A stretch of 64,000 bases of DNA. Origin: Phascolomyces articulosus (Eukaryota; Mucoromycota; Mucoromycetes; Mucorales; Lichtheimiaceae). How positions within the stretch are numbered: the first letter of the stretch is position 1; every line of letters starts with the position of its first letter. Where the stretch lies: NCBI GenBank assembly GCA_025677815.1, contig JAIXMP010000035.1:360012-424011 (forward strand), written 5' to 3'. Below, piece by piece: positions 34,253-46,746 of this stretch. The position numbers and the translations under genes were made by a program. The notes beneath the pieces are model-generated. The model made no database searches. It saw nothing but the letters and a program-made list of their open reading frames with translations, and was not told the DNA's origin.

Positions 34253-36373
34253 ATGTCTTTGCGAATGAAAAAGAATGGGAAAAATTCCCCTTCTCCTACT
34301 GGAACACCTGGAAGTAATGCAAGTTTCAGTGAAGATGAATACTATCAAATTATTGAAGGTGTCAAACGAACCTATAATCAAAAGATTCGTCCTTTGGAAA
34401 TAACTTATAATTTCGAAGGTAGTGTCAAAAAAATAAGAAATAAATAAACTTTCTTCATCATGGTCATTAAGATCTAATAATGACCCTTTTAAAACATATA
34501 TACAGGTTTTCATTCATCCCCATTAACGAATTCGGATATTGAAGCTAAACCTATTGTATTACTTATTGGTCAATATTCAACTGTAAGCTTTCCAATGAAG
34601 AAAATGGATGAAGAAAATGAGAAGTTACACACATATGAAACGAACGATTATCTAATTACGAAAATGGGAAAAAATAATATATAGGGTAAAACAACATTTA
34701 TTCGTTACTTGTTGGATAAGTCGTATCCTGGTGAACATATTGGTGTGGAACCCACAACCGACCGATTCGTGGCAGTAATGCATGGTGCTGAAGATCGTAT
34801 TACCCCTGGTAATGCTGCTGCTGTGAATCAAGATTTACCATTCCGTGGTCTTAATCGGTTCGGCCAAGCTTTTTTGTCTCGTTTCCAGGTATATTTATTA
34901 TTTAAGAAATCTATAATTTCACAAAAACATGGGAAAGGGAGGACAAAAAAAGATACGGATTTATATTAAAAATGAGATACGGTAAAATGACACACATGCT
35001 CCACTTCGATATAGGTTTCGCAAACACCTTCCCCTATTTTGGAAAACATGACCATCATTGATACACCGGGTATCTTGGCTGGTGATAAACAACGCGTTGA
35101 ACGTGGATATGATTTTACGGCTGTCGTTGAATGGTATGCACAACGTGCCGATCTTATTCTTCTCATGTTTGATTCTCATAAATTGGACATTTCGAATGAA
35201 TTTAAGAATGCTATCCATTGTTTACGTGGACAAGAAGAAAAGGTCCGTGTTGTATTGAACAAGAGTGATATGGTCAGTCAACAACAGTTGATGCGTGTGT
35301 AAGTGATATTATTTTTGTTTTGGTTCAAGTGGATTTCGAGTAGGATGGATAAAAGAAAAGAAAAATGCTTAAATTATATGCAAAAAATAGGTATGGCGCT
35401 ATGATGTGGTCACTTGGTAAAGTGGTTCAAACACCTGAAGTGATGCGTGTTTATCTCAGTTCTTTTTGGACCGAGAAACCACCTAATTCTTTTGAAGACT
35501 GTCGTGAATTGATTGAAGCTGAATCAAAGGATTTATTACGTGACATGAAAGAACTACGACGTAATGCTGCTATTCGTAAGATCAATGAAATCGTCAAGCG
35601 CGCACGATTAGCTAGAGTAAGTTACTATGGAAAAAGGAGAAAGAAAATATGTTTTGTTTATTTTCGAGTGAGCGTTTTGTTTATTTATACCAATAATCAT
35701 GCAAATTTATTTTTGTTAGGTGCATGCATTGATTATCAGCCATTTGAAAAAAGAAATGCCTTCCATGTTTGGTAAAAAGAAGAAACAAGAAGCCTTATTA
35801 AACAATTTAGAACAAGAATTTATCAAGATCCAACAACGTTATCACCTTCCAGCTGGTGATTTCCCTAATCCTGACAAATTCAGACAAAACTTGTCACTTT
35901 ACGATATGGACAAGTTCAAATCATTAAAAGAGGATCTTTTGGATAAAGCGGATGAAGCCTTATCCGTCGATTTACCTCGTCTCATGTCGCGTTTCCCCAT
36001 GATGAATCCTGAACTGGACAAGTCGCAACGTAATCCTTTTGAAGAATTTGGCGAAGGCAGTGGTAATGGTGATGTGCCCCCTTCTTATTGGGATTTTAAT
36101 TCGGTCGATAAACCTACGTATATACCCATGTTCCAAGGATTGCATCCACGTGAAGGCAAAGTCAGTGGTGGATCTGTCAAACCCATCTTGATGGATAGTG
36201 GATTGCCTAATGACATGCTCGCCCAAATATGGCGTTTGGCTGACTTTGATGGAGATGGTTATATGGATGTGGATGAGTTCGCTATTGCTATGCATTTGAT
36301 TAAGGCTGTCAAGAATGGTGCTGAATTACCTGAAAAGATGCCCTCTACTTTGCTTCCTCCGAGAAAGTTTTAA
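34253..36373 (+). CDS. EHD-family (EH-domain) membrane-remodelling ATPase
   Basis: Six exons (34253..34418, 34506..34582, 34685..34888, 35015..35298, 35391..35616, 35720..36373) give 536 residues, the usual EHD length. The dynamin-like G domain has P-loop GQYSTGKTT (split by an intron after the first Thr), switch region [13 protein letters not shown] and NKSD. The helical domain includes [14 protein letters not shown], the membrane-binding tip. The C-terminal EH domain carries the EF loop [13 protein letters not shown] and LPPRKF at the end. An NPFEEF motif lies in the linker. EHD proteins bind ATP, form rings on endosomal tubules and promote recycling. The next gene, convergent, encodes a Golgi protein with NPF motifs. 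Confidence 0.95.
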
Positions 36374-36632
36374 GAAAAAAAATAATTAAATAAATACCCT
36401 GTTTTTTAAGCCCTTATTGACACTCTCCATCTTATTTATTATATAAACACATTTATATATCTACTATTCTCTTTTACTATAACCCCTCCAAAAACCTACC
36501 AACAAATAACTTATATAAAACTTATGTTCCTGATTTTTTGTTTTTTGTTTAAAAAACAACTTCCTTTATATATAATCTGATCCATATAATCTGTTTGTTT
36601 GTATGTGTTTTTCTCCTTTTTTATTAATTTTT

Positions 36633-37962
36633 TTAAGAGATAAGGACTAACCATGAAATGATCAGATAAAAAAGACATAATGGATATACCTATTATATTA
36701 TATAAAATACGATTTAATCATTTGACACTGTTGCATATTCCGCTCTTTTCACTTTTTTCCCTTTTTCTTACCGCTAATGCACGTCTATTACGTAAATGGA
36801 CTTCGGATTCTGATAAGAAACCAACAGAAGCTATACTCAATTGAATTGGATGAGTTTATCATTTTCTTACTTTTTTGTAATTATAAGAAAGAAATAGGAA
36901 GAGAATTACCATAAGTAGACCAGAAAAATGTAATTATAGCCAAAGGTAATCGTACCCAGATAAGATCAACAAATAAGGCTACGACAGCTGCAACAACCAA
37001 AGGAAACAGACAATATCCAAGAACACAGACAGATTGGAAAAACGATCTAATAATATATATATATATATATATTAGTTTTTCCTCTCTAATGATTGTACTT
37101 CTTTTATATTACTAGAATATAAAACAATGAAATTTCTTACACTGCACCACCCAAGAGCTTGGCATTTAATGTCACAACAGCTGCGCCAAGCCAAACAATC
37201 ACGAAAACACCGGTGAAAATGGATACTGCTTGATCTCCAGGTGCACTTCCACTCAATATACTATATAAGCATTGAACAAAACAATCATTAATTCGTTGAA
37301 ATACTTGTTGAATTCATTGGGTCATATTCAAAGAAAAAGAACTTACATGGCCAAAGAAAGACATAGAACCAATGGACCCCATAAATCCCCTATTAAAAAT
37401 AATCCAGATATCCGTATAAGAGAAGCTCTTGAAAAATAGCACGTAGCAACAATAATAAACCAAAATTGTAATTATTTTTTCCTTACAGTCTCTTAATACG
37501 TTTCGATCTCCTTTCGGATGAAGTACTTGTTGGAGTTTCCTTGCTACTTGTCTCAAATCACGTAACTATATATATATATATATATATTCTACGTGTCAGT
37601 ATTTTCATTTTTATAAAACAATAAAAATAGTAAGAAATAAAACGAAAGCAATATTTTACAAGGGTTGTAGAAACAGGTTCGTCCAAAGTATCTTCTCCGG
37701 AATAAGTTGCTTGGTGGTAATGATGTTGCTGTTGGTATTGTGAAGAAGGTGCTGATGAAGAACCAATGCTACCACTGACTTGTTGACTCGCATTGTTATA
37801 AGCAAAAGGATTGGCTTCCGAAGGTTTTGAAGAAGCAAGTGTAGTGGATTGACCTGCCAAATCCAAATCAGGTTCTACATATAAAGGTTCCCGGTCGGAT
37901 GACGAAGCGAATGGGTTATCATAGAGATCGTTTTTATGATCACCATTACTTGTAGAAAGCAT
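36633..37962 (-). CDS. YIPF6/Yip4-like Golgi membrane protein
   Basis: Seven exons, complement(37660..37962, 37487..37565, 37347..37389, 37141..37260, 36910..37046, 36772..36830, 36633..36689), give 265 residues. The cytosolic N-terminus is Ser/Gln-rich with two NPF motifs (DNPFAS, ANPFAY). The Yip1 domain starts at GDRNVLRDWDLWGPLVLCL, which matches YIPF6, and holds five hydrophobic spans ending YLIISWLVLIS. A usual fungal/animal YIPF6 is slightly shorter at its N-terminus. Yip1-domain proteins act with Rab GTPases in ER-Golgi transport. The small last exons follow good splice sites, and the frame closes exactly. Confidence 0.88.
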
Positions 37963-38446
37963 AATTGTAATAAATATTATATTCTATCCAATAGGCAAAT
38001 AATAAAAAAACACAGAATAAAAGAGAACTGAGAGCTGTGCGGGTGATGAAGTATCCTGTACTCTTACCCAAATAAGTCACTCACTCTATTATTCAATTCA
38101 TCATGCCGCCAGCAATACAATAACCACTGAGCTTCTTTTTACGATTTATTAAATTCCTTGGGATTATCAATAAATATAAACTATTCATTATCTTTTTATA
38201 AAGTTGTCAAGAAATAAGAAGAATAATCAAGGGGAAAAGGGGAAGGTCTTATATATATAAAAAAGGAGAGAGAAATAAACACAAAGCATTTATATATTGA
38301 TCGGATCCATCCAGCCAACACAGCGAGAGAGAGGCATTTTATTTGTAGTGACACACCGTTATTATTGATTTTTTTTCTTTTTTTCCTTTTTCTTATTTTT
38401 TACCCTTTCATTTACGGCTTGATAAAAAAAAAGTATTACGTTATTA
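37963..38446. other. Divergent promoter region
   Basis: Separates YIPF6 (-) and the F-box gene (+). T-rich before 38447. No further gene. Confidence 0.4.
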
Positions 38447-40552
38447 ATGAATCTCTGTGAAAATAAAAACAATAAAGTTCGAAACGATAATAACAACAAT
38501 AACAATAACGACACAACACCACCACAACAGATTCTCACTGTACCACGAGCTGAATATTTAGTTTGGTGCAAACGACGTATGGAATTAGGTGACAACAGTA
38601 GTAACTTTTGCCTGGATGCTATCGCTAATCCAACCACTCCTCATTCAAATACAACCACTGAATCAACGGCGAGCCATGGGACCTTGTCCACCTTAAAAAG
38701 CAAGCAAAAACAAAAAATGACGACGAAGACGACGACGACGACGACGACTGTGACACCCGCTTCCCCTCCCAAAGGATCACCATTTGGTTTTGCTTTACCT
38801 CCCGAATTATTATTGGAAATCTTGAGTTATCTCAAAGAATCGCAATCTGCTTTATATTCAGTTTCTCTTGTATGTCGACAATGGATGCTATGTGCTGCTC
38901 CATTACTTTATCGTCATGTGAAAATTATCGACACATTTCGTTATGCCACGTTTATTTTGACATTGACACGAAATAAGAAAACACTCTATCATGGAAGTCT
39001 GGTGCATACTTTAGACCTTGCAGCTGGAAACAAACTTTTTGGAAAACAAGCAAATATGATGGACCCCACATCAACAAATACGATTCCTGGGGCTTTTACT
39101 ATTGATCATGACCAGCAACAAGAACAACAACAATTAGATCCTGTTGCACATGTGGCAACTGGAACAGCGGAAGGAGGAAGGACAGCAGAAACTAGTTTAT
39201 TACAACAACGACAATCAGAAACTGGACGAAGAGGAGCTCTCATAACAACAGTTGGAGGGGTTGTCATCACTCGAGGCAATCATCAAAATGAAAATACAAC
39301 CACCACTACAACTGATTGGACATTTAATGACACACCTACCAACAACGATAATAATACTAATGCTAATAATCACGAAGCGCTTAACAACAACAACAATAAT
39401 AATACAACAGCCACGTTGTTGACGACCATCACCAATAACAACGAAAATAACGATAACAATGACAACAACAACAACAATAATAATAATCAAAATCATACCA
39501 ATTTAGGATGGATATATCATCAACGTCAACAGCAGCAACAGCAACTTCAGCAAGAAACGAACAATGAATCGGAATATTATGAAGCACGCGATATGAAGCA
39601 TGGACATTTATTTGTCACGACCTCCTCATTACTTCAAGTCGCCAAAACATGCAAAAACTTGACTTGCTTAAACATGTCCTTGACGACATTATTTCACGAT
39701 AGTATGATCGAAGAAACGGGCGAATACGTGTCCACATTACAACATTATGCTGTTCAACCTGGTCTAACGCATATCTTGATTCCCATGAGTAAAGTGATTG
39801 AAACGTTGGGTAAAGAATGTCCACAATTACAGGAAGTCAAGATGCAACGTTGCGATTGGGTCACCACACATACCATTTGGTTATGGGTCACGCATTGTCC
39901 GAAATTAATACGATTGGATGCCAGACGATCCAATAAATGCTCTGTCAAGAAATTGATTGCTAATATATTAGAGGCTGAACCGAATCAACACCAACAAGAT
40001 CAACAACACCAGCAACAGTTATTACTACAACACCAACACCAACAACAGTATGGTGGAGGTATGATGGGTATGGTGGATGATGCACCAATGTTAGATCATT
40101 CAGAAGAGGAAGAAGAACGTATCTTTTTTGGCACCATAAGGCAACCACAACCACCACCGCAGCATCATTTTCCCCATCATCATCCACAACCAACAGTCAA
40201 CAACACTCATATTAATCGAGCTTCCATACCACATCCAATACAAGCTCATGAATTAATCAATATACGTATGTTTCGTGATGATTTCGAAACATTTGATACA
40301 ACATTGACACAACGATTACAACAACGACGTGTAAGCCGAAGGCCGAACTTTAACCGAAGAACGTCCACACGATCCTCAGCCAATGCATCTACTTCTTCAT
40401 CAGCATCGGTAGCATCAAACCCTAGTTCATCATCTACCTTCTCTTCTTCTTCGGAGAATCAGAGGATAGAATGGCGTTCACTTAAACAAGTGGTTTATGA
40501 TATTTTAAAAGATGCAAAAGATCTTGGTGCTGAACTTCCTTGGTTCTCATAA
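38447..40552 (+). CDS. F-box protein with poly-Asn/Gln regions
   Basis: An intronless frame of 701 residues. The F-box is at about 107-150 (LPPELLLEILSYLKESQSALYSVSLVCRQWMLCA...LLYRHV). LRR-like segments follow (LVHTLDLAAG; CKNLTCLNMSLTTLF; CPQLQEVKMQRCDWVT), interrupted by long Asn-, Gln- and Thr-rich insertions encoded by AAC/AAT and CAA/CAG repeats. The C-terminus is Ser-rich with a final helix. As an F-box protein it should bind Skp1 and recruit substrates to an SCF ubiquitin ligase. The substrate is unknown. The low-complexity inserts are probably slippage-prone. Confidence 0.85.
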   Translation: MNLCENKNNKVRNDNNNNNNNDTTPPQQILTVPRAEYLVWCKRRMELGDNSSNFCLDAIANPTTPHSNTTTESTASHGTLSTLKSKQKQKMTTKTTTTTTTVTPASPPKGSPFGFALPPELLLEILSYLKESQSALYSVSLVCRQWMLCAAPLLYRHVKIIDTFRYATFILTLTRNKKTLYHGSLVHTLDLAAGNKLFGKQANMMDPTSTNTIPGAFTIDHDQQQEQQQLDPVAHVATGTAEGGRTAETSLLQQRQSETGRRGALITTVGGVVITRGNHQNENTTTTTTDWTFNDTPTNNDNNTNANNHEALNNNNNNNTTATLLTTITNNNENNDNNDNNNNNNNNQNHTNLGWIYHQRQQQQQQLQQETNNESEYYEARDMKHGHLFVTTSSLLQVAKTCKNLTCLNMSLTTLFHDSMIEETGEYVSTLQHYAVQPGLTHILIPMSKVIETLGKECPQLQEVKMQRCDWVTTHTIWLWVTHCPKLIRLDARRSNKCSVKKLIANILEAEPNQHQQDQQHQQQLLLQHQHQQQYGGGMMGMVDDAPMLDHSEEEEERIFFGTIRQPQPPPQHHFPHHHPQPTVNNTHINRASIPHPIQAHELINIRMFRDDFETFDTTLTQRLQQRRVSRRPNFNRRTSTRSSANASTSSSASVASNPSSSSTFSSSSENQRIEWRSLKQVVYDILKDAKDLGAELPWFS

Positions 40553-41144
40553 AAAAAGACACAACATCTTTTAACAAACAACAAAAAACACGTATACCAT
40601 CCACATACTTTTTATTATTATTCTTGTCATTTATTCTCACGCAAACATATAAACAAACACTCACACATCAGTCACTTTCACTCTCACACACACTTTACAC
40701 ATATACATACATATTACTCCTTTTCAACCAACCTTGTTATTACTTCTCTCCAAGGGCATTCCCATACTACACAAATCGATTTACTTTTTCTTTTTATATT
40801 CTATGTATTATTGACTCTTTAGTATTGCTTCTTTTTTATTATTGAAATTTTCAAAATATATTAGTGTAAATATTGTTTTTATTTTCATCTTGATAATTAA
40901 GGATTTTTAGTCTTACAAAAGAAAAAAAGGATGGTTGTACAAAAACATCCTTACATACATATGAAAAAAAAAGTTCTGATTTCGTGTCAACTCATCATCA
41001 CCAAAAAAAAAAAAAAAAACAACACAGACCGCTTCCATGGAATGGGCGGGCGCACATACATAAAAAGGTCAACTTGTTTTTTTTGTTTCTTTTCCCATCC
41101 ATCTTTCTTCTTTCTTCTTTTTACTTCATATTCAACAAAAAAAA
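40553..41144. other. Intergenic
   Basis: 3' flank of the F-box gene and C/T-rich promoter of the channel gene (runs of TTTCTT just before 41145). No gene is seen. Confidence 0.4.
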
Positions 41145-43508
41145 ATGACGACTGGTGAAGATGGCAATGATAATAAGCCTACTGAGCGAACTGGATTGCT
41201 AAGCAATGGTGATGGAAATGGAAATTATTCCTCAAACGCGTCACCCCCTTTGGTTGCTGTCGTGGATATTCCGGCCTCTACTTCGGAAAATGCTCCAGTG
41301 GTCCCGACTTACCTTTTGACAAAGACTGTGCGTAAAGTGGTAAAACAACATCGTAAAGCTGAATTGATTATCAAGATTCAAGAACAACAAATCCAGATTC
41401 AGCAGCAACAATTACGTTTTGGTGGTAATGTTCCTCCTGCTCCTGCACCTTATAAAAGGAAACCAACCACAAGACCACGACGAGGTAGTAATACAAGTAG
41501 TAGTTCCTCCAGTGAAAGCAACACCAGTAGTTCAAGTGAGGATGACACTGGTAAAAGCACCATGAGTCTTCGAAAACGTGATATTATCAAGAATGCATTG
41601 AGAACTGCAAAAGATCAATGGAAAGAAGAACATGGTTGGTCCAGTTCCACTTCATTACTTCAACATCATCCTCATTTAGGTCATCATAGTGGTTCTTCTT
41701 CTTTATCTCATCAAAAGAAAAAGAAGGAAAGTAGTGAACAAGAAGTTGAGGATGAAGAGGATGCCAAAGTACCTACTTCAAGCAGTAGTGGTCAACAACA
41801 ACCCCTAGGACCATTACCTATCAATCCTGCTCAACGGTTGACATTGCCACCTATTGAACAAGATATTTGGAAAGTGGCCAAACATGCTTCAGTTTGTGCT
41901 TTGCTTGCCATGTCGAAAAAAGATGACACGGAAAAATTGGCGTTAACGACCCTTGAATATGGCATGAAGACTTCTTCGGGAACCTCACTTGTGCTCCGAG
42001 AGTTACTTCTCCGGCCATGGCTTCACAACCAATCAGGTAATGAAAAAAGAAAAGAGAATTGATTAAAAACTAAGCAGGTTTACCTTGTTTATGATCTTAT
42101 TATGGACTAAACCAATAATATCATCCTTTTTATTTATGATAGCCATTCAATGGGCCATTACCAATGATTGTCAAGTCTTTCTTTCAGATGCAAGAGTTCA
42201 ATCTGTTGTAGAAGATGTATGGAAATTCTATGGTCCGACAGATTGGCAAGAAGTACCCGATCATCCGTTTTCAATTTGGAAAGCATCTTCTTCAACTCCT
42301 TTAGTGGATTACCTGGCTCGCTGGGCTGCCCCTCGTTATCAAGCTTTTATTGGACTTGTTTGTGGCTTGATTTATCTTGGTTTACATCTTGCTACTGTTT
42401 CCAATAAAGATTATTCAAGTGCTCATCCTTTTGATTTTGAATATGGTTATTACTTTTTCGTTTGTTCCGATCTGGTGTTTGAGGTGTACAAGGTATGCGC
42501 GATTACTACTTTGTTTTTATTTATATTTGGCTATTGAGGTTACACGTACACAGTGTAAACACGCATGGTTCAACTCATCTTCTTCTTTGAATAAGGTTCT
42601 GTTACAACCGGTCCAGGCTGTCAAACGCCCATCGACTTATCTATCTTTACTTACCGCCGGCTTTTTGTTTACTTCATTTGTTTTACGCATGGTCGCCATT
42701 CATGAGCATGATGATTTGGAACAACAACAACGCCTGTTGATGTTATCGTATGATTTCCTGGTTTGGGCTACTCCTTTAATGATTTTCCGTGTTGTCTTGT
42801 GGGTAGATAATTTATGTTGGCAAGTGGCAAAAGCCCGTCATCTTGTGAGTCAATGCATTGTGGATGCTCTCTGGGTCGTTTCATTGGGTATTGTGACAGT
42901 GGTGGCTTTCTGGATCGGTCTTTCTGCATTACAACGTGATGATATGGATTGTTTAACCATGTTACGTCATTTAGCATTGGGCGCTCTTCAGTAAGTAGTA
43001 GCCTCTCTATACAGCGCGTTCACATAGGTATTGACCTCTTTTACGCACAATTTTTTATATTAGTTCTCCCGAAATCAGTGATACGTTGTACTACCAACCA
43101 TTGGCCGCAGGTGCTATGCTTTTTGTCTATCTCTTTTTGATCATTGTTGTGATTGGTACTTTACTGACCGCTTCCTTCTTGACTACCATGTTGACTGTCT
43201 ATCCACGAATTGAAAGTGTTCGTCGCTTGTTCTTGGCAAGTCGATGTGCAAAACAACCTGTCTTTGGCGTGTTTATTGCCAACGTAGTAATTGAATTGAT
43301 TATTGGTTTCTTTATTCTTATTTTGGTCTATGTATTCAAGGTCAATAAGAATGATTCCAAAGCTATCTCATGGATTGAGCGCGCTCGTCAAGTCTTGTGG
43401 TTTATTGTCTTTTTCCCTGTTGTTCTTGTCATTGGTATTATTGAAGGCATTTATTATCTTGTAGTCTTGGGTCGCCATCGTCTTCAAGGTTATAATGTTT
43501 TGAAATAA
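41145..43508 (+). CDS. Yvc1-like vacuolar TRP-type calcium channel
   Basis: Four exons (41145..42036, 42143..42492, 42596..42990, 43064..43508) give 693 residues. An alternative in-frame acceptor at 42537 would add 20 residues. The N-terminus is disordered and holds an acidic dileucine signal (ERTGLL), typical of vacuolar sorting. A helical linker domain (ALTTLEYGMKTSSGTSLVLRELLLRPW) precedes the membrane part. Six to eight hydrophobic spans follow, including FIGLVCGLIYLGLHLA, LMIFRVVLW and the last pair VIELIIGFFILILVYVF and VLWFIVFFPVVLVIGII. Length and layout match fungal Yvc1. The channel would release calcium from the vacuole on osmotic stretch. A pore motif is not clear to me, so the family call is moderate. 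Confidence 0.65.
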
Positions 43509-44321
43509 GGGATCGTTTTCACACTGTCTTTCTTTTCTTTTCTTTTCTTTTCTTTTACTGTTTCTTCTGATTATATCCTATATTCCTATATATCAAACAT
43601 GCCAAAAAAATAAAAAGTTATCATCTGTTGTATTATCTTTCAAATATATATATATATAAATATATATATATAAGTATAATTGACATTGAATAAGTGTGTG
43701 AAGTGTGTGCGCAAAGTAAATAGGTTTATTTGTCTTATCAAGTGGATCAAAAACCCAAGAAATGTTCAATGGATTACACAATAACGATAAGACACGTCAG
43801 AAGTATTTTGTAGCATCCATTTCAAGTCTAATAAAGGTTAGTATATTTCTTGCCTCTACTATATAATTATATTGTACATATTCCTTAAACCACTTGATTA
43901 TCTATGACAAAAATAACGACTACAACAACAGTAACTTGTTCTTCTTCCTGTTTTTCATTATATTTTAGCAAAGGATATTCATCATAATTAAATAGAGGGA
44001 AAAACGCCGTTTTTTTGGACCAACGCATATCCAATAAACCAATAAACAACCAGCAACAGTTTTCCACACAGACAGCACTCTCTTTTTTTCGTACTACCTT
44101 CCGAATCCCCCTTTTTTTTCTCCAACCAAGGCTTTTTTTAACTCATCTTCTAAACACATCTACTTTTTTTTATTGTCCAAATTTTATATATAAGGGGTAA
44201 AAACACCATAATTTTACAATTGACAATTATTCCTTTTGAGACCTTTTACAACTCTCTTTCAAAAAAGTACTTAACAACAATCTGTGTCATAGTATAATAT
44301 CTCCCTACAACATACTTTTAG
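43509..44321. other. Intergenic with pentanucleotide repeat
   Basis: A (TTTTC)n run spans 43528-43557 and a (TA)n run lies near 43649-43672. The region before 44322 is C/T-rich promoter-like. No gene is seen. Confidence 0.45.
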
Positions 44322-46187
44322 ATGGCTGCAGAATACAAACAAAAACTTTACGAGATCCAAAGACGGGGAGAAAATCGTACCTGTTTTGATTGTGGTGCAC
44401 CTAATCCACAATGGGCCAGTGTTTCTTATGGCATCTTTATCTGTTTGGATTGTTCAGGTATTCATCGTTCATTTGGTGTACACATTAGGTAAGAAAAACA
44501 CACATTTTCAATCTCTCTCTGGTTTATAAAAAATGACCATAATCACTTTATTTATATATAATTTTCTCCTTATTTTTTTTCCATTGGATAGTTTTGTCCG
44601 TTCCATTAGTATGGACAAATGGTTTGATGATCAATTGAAAAAGATGGAGGTAATTTGTTTCTATGACTATGAAAATAAACGAGGCGTAGCAACGGAGAGG
44701 GGAGGACATGTTATTACTAGAGAGAGAGAGAGTTGATGTGGCAATATATAAAAATATAATTAACCAATGGTTTATTTTTCTATATATTAGCTTGGTGGTA
44801 ATTCCAAAGCCAAAGCATTTTTTGAGTCTCAACCAGATTATAACCCGAATATGAATATGCAGGATAAATATAATTCCCAATGTGCTGCACTTTATCGCGA
44901 CAAGGTAAGAAAGAGGAAGGTGATGTTATTAGAGAGAGAAAAGGCGGGTCTATAAAATATTGAATTGCGATATTATATTACATTTTTTTTAGTTATCAGC
45001 AGAAGCAGAAGGACGTAGTTGGACACCTTCACCTAGTACTGCTGCTTCTATCAAACGTGCAGCGGCTACAGGATCAAGTCGATCATTGAATACATCTTTG
45101 GGTAACAGTCGACCGAATGGAGCATCATCATTTGGAGGAGGATCATCATTAAGTTCAGGAACTGGAGGAGGATCTCCTTCAAGCTTCAATAGCAACAGTA
45201 GTGGTGGTGGTATGGGTGGTATGAGTAGCGATAAGGCAAGGAACGAAGCCTACTTTGCAACATTGGGTAGTGCCAATGAAAGTAGACCTGAGTAAGTTTT
45301 TTTAAACATCCTATTTTCTATCAAATTATGCATTTGGGATTTTTCTCGGTTTTTATTTTTCTTGTAAGCTGCATGTATATTTATATATTTTTATCTTATT
45401 TTGTCCTATAGTCATTTGCCACCAAGTCAAGGCGGGAAATATACTGGATTTGGAAACCCTGCATGTAAGTTATTTTATTATGATTTTTATTTACTTTGGA
45501 AATAATCCTATCTAAATGATTATTTTTATTCTTTTCTAGTTGAAAACCAATCTCGTAGAAATGATACATCCGACCTTAATGATTTAATGAATGATCCCAT
45601 GCAAGCCATTAACAAAGGCTGGTCTTTGTTGTCGTATGGTATGGAAGAATTGGGTAAAGTGGCTGCCAATGGAGCACGTGTTGCGGCTCAACAAGCTGGT
45701 CAGTTGGGTCGATATGCCAATGAACAATTGAATGATCCTAATTTGAGAAACAACGTGAGTGACTATGTGAATACATTCAGCAAAAAGGTACCTATTAGAA
45801 AATTTGTACTTCATCTTTACATATAAAAGATCAAAGGAGACAGGGGAATAAGGATAGGCTGTTCTAAATGATGATGGTACTTTTTTTTAGACTCAAGAGT
45901 TTTATTCAAACAGTTTTGATACCCGACCTCGATCTGCCAACAGTCAACCTCTTTCACAAGATGATGGTGGTGACTTTTTCAATTCTACTATTTCTTCACT
46001 TCAACATCAACAACAACAACAAAATAGTCAATATTCAAGTCCTATGAGTTCTCGTAGTGCATCCCCAGCTGGTGGATTAACTGCAAATGCAAAGGCGACA
46101 TCTTCTGTACGTTCGCGTACACCTTTGAGAGAAGCAACAAAGGCAAAACAAAAGGATGATTCTGATGATGAATGGGGTGGATGGTAG
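44322..46187 (+). CDS. ArfGAP1/Gcs1-type Arf GTPase-activating protein
   Basis: Multi-exon gene, first exon 44322..44488, with later exons joined at good GT-AG sites to the stop at 46187. The N-terminal zinc finger is C-x2-C-x16-C-x2-C (CFDC...CLDC), followed by the arginine-finger segment [23 protein letters not shown] Gly/Ser-rich linker is followed by an amphipathic segment ([31 protein letters not shown]) like the ALPS curvature-sensing motifs of ArfGAP1. The protein ends in DDEWGGW, a Trp-based coat-binding signal seen in ArfGAP1. It should stimulate GTP hydrolysis by Arf1 on Golgi (COPI) membranes. Confidence 0.93.
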
Positions 46188-46746
46188 ATTATATTATTAT
46201 TATTATTATTATCATTTACTATTTTTTTTATATATATTTTATCTCTCTTTTCATTAATTGAAAACCTTTCGCATCTCTTATTCTTTTTTTTTACTTGCAA
46301 TCCAATTCAACATCCAATCTTATTCTCTCTCACTGTTTTAATCTTTGTGATTCTCTTACTCTTTATTCCTCCTCTTTCATTACTATAACATCCTCACCCC
46401 AATTGTCCCTCGATCATCCTATACTACACAACCCATACGTGCTATCACAGAAAAAAAACAAGTAGAATCTTTCTTTTGTGTGCCAAAAAAAGCCCATATT
46501 TTTCTTAGAATTTTATATACTTTTGATCCGAAAAAGAAAAATCAACAACATCCACAACAAAAAGTAAGAGTAATTATTATTCTCCATATTATATAAATAT
46601 TTTTCCGTCGTTTTGCATCCATCCAATCTACATCTTTTTAAAAAACAAGAATGAATGATAGCAAAAGAAACAATGTCATAATCTATCATTTATTATTATT
46701 CTTATTGTTAGTAATAATATTATTATTGTTCTTATTTATTAATTAA
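46188..46746. other. Intergenic, convergent 3' flanks
   Basis: Short (ATT)n run at about 46195-46213 and T-rich stretches. No gene seen. Confidence 0.4.
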
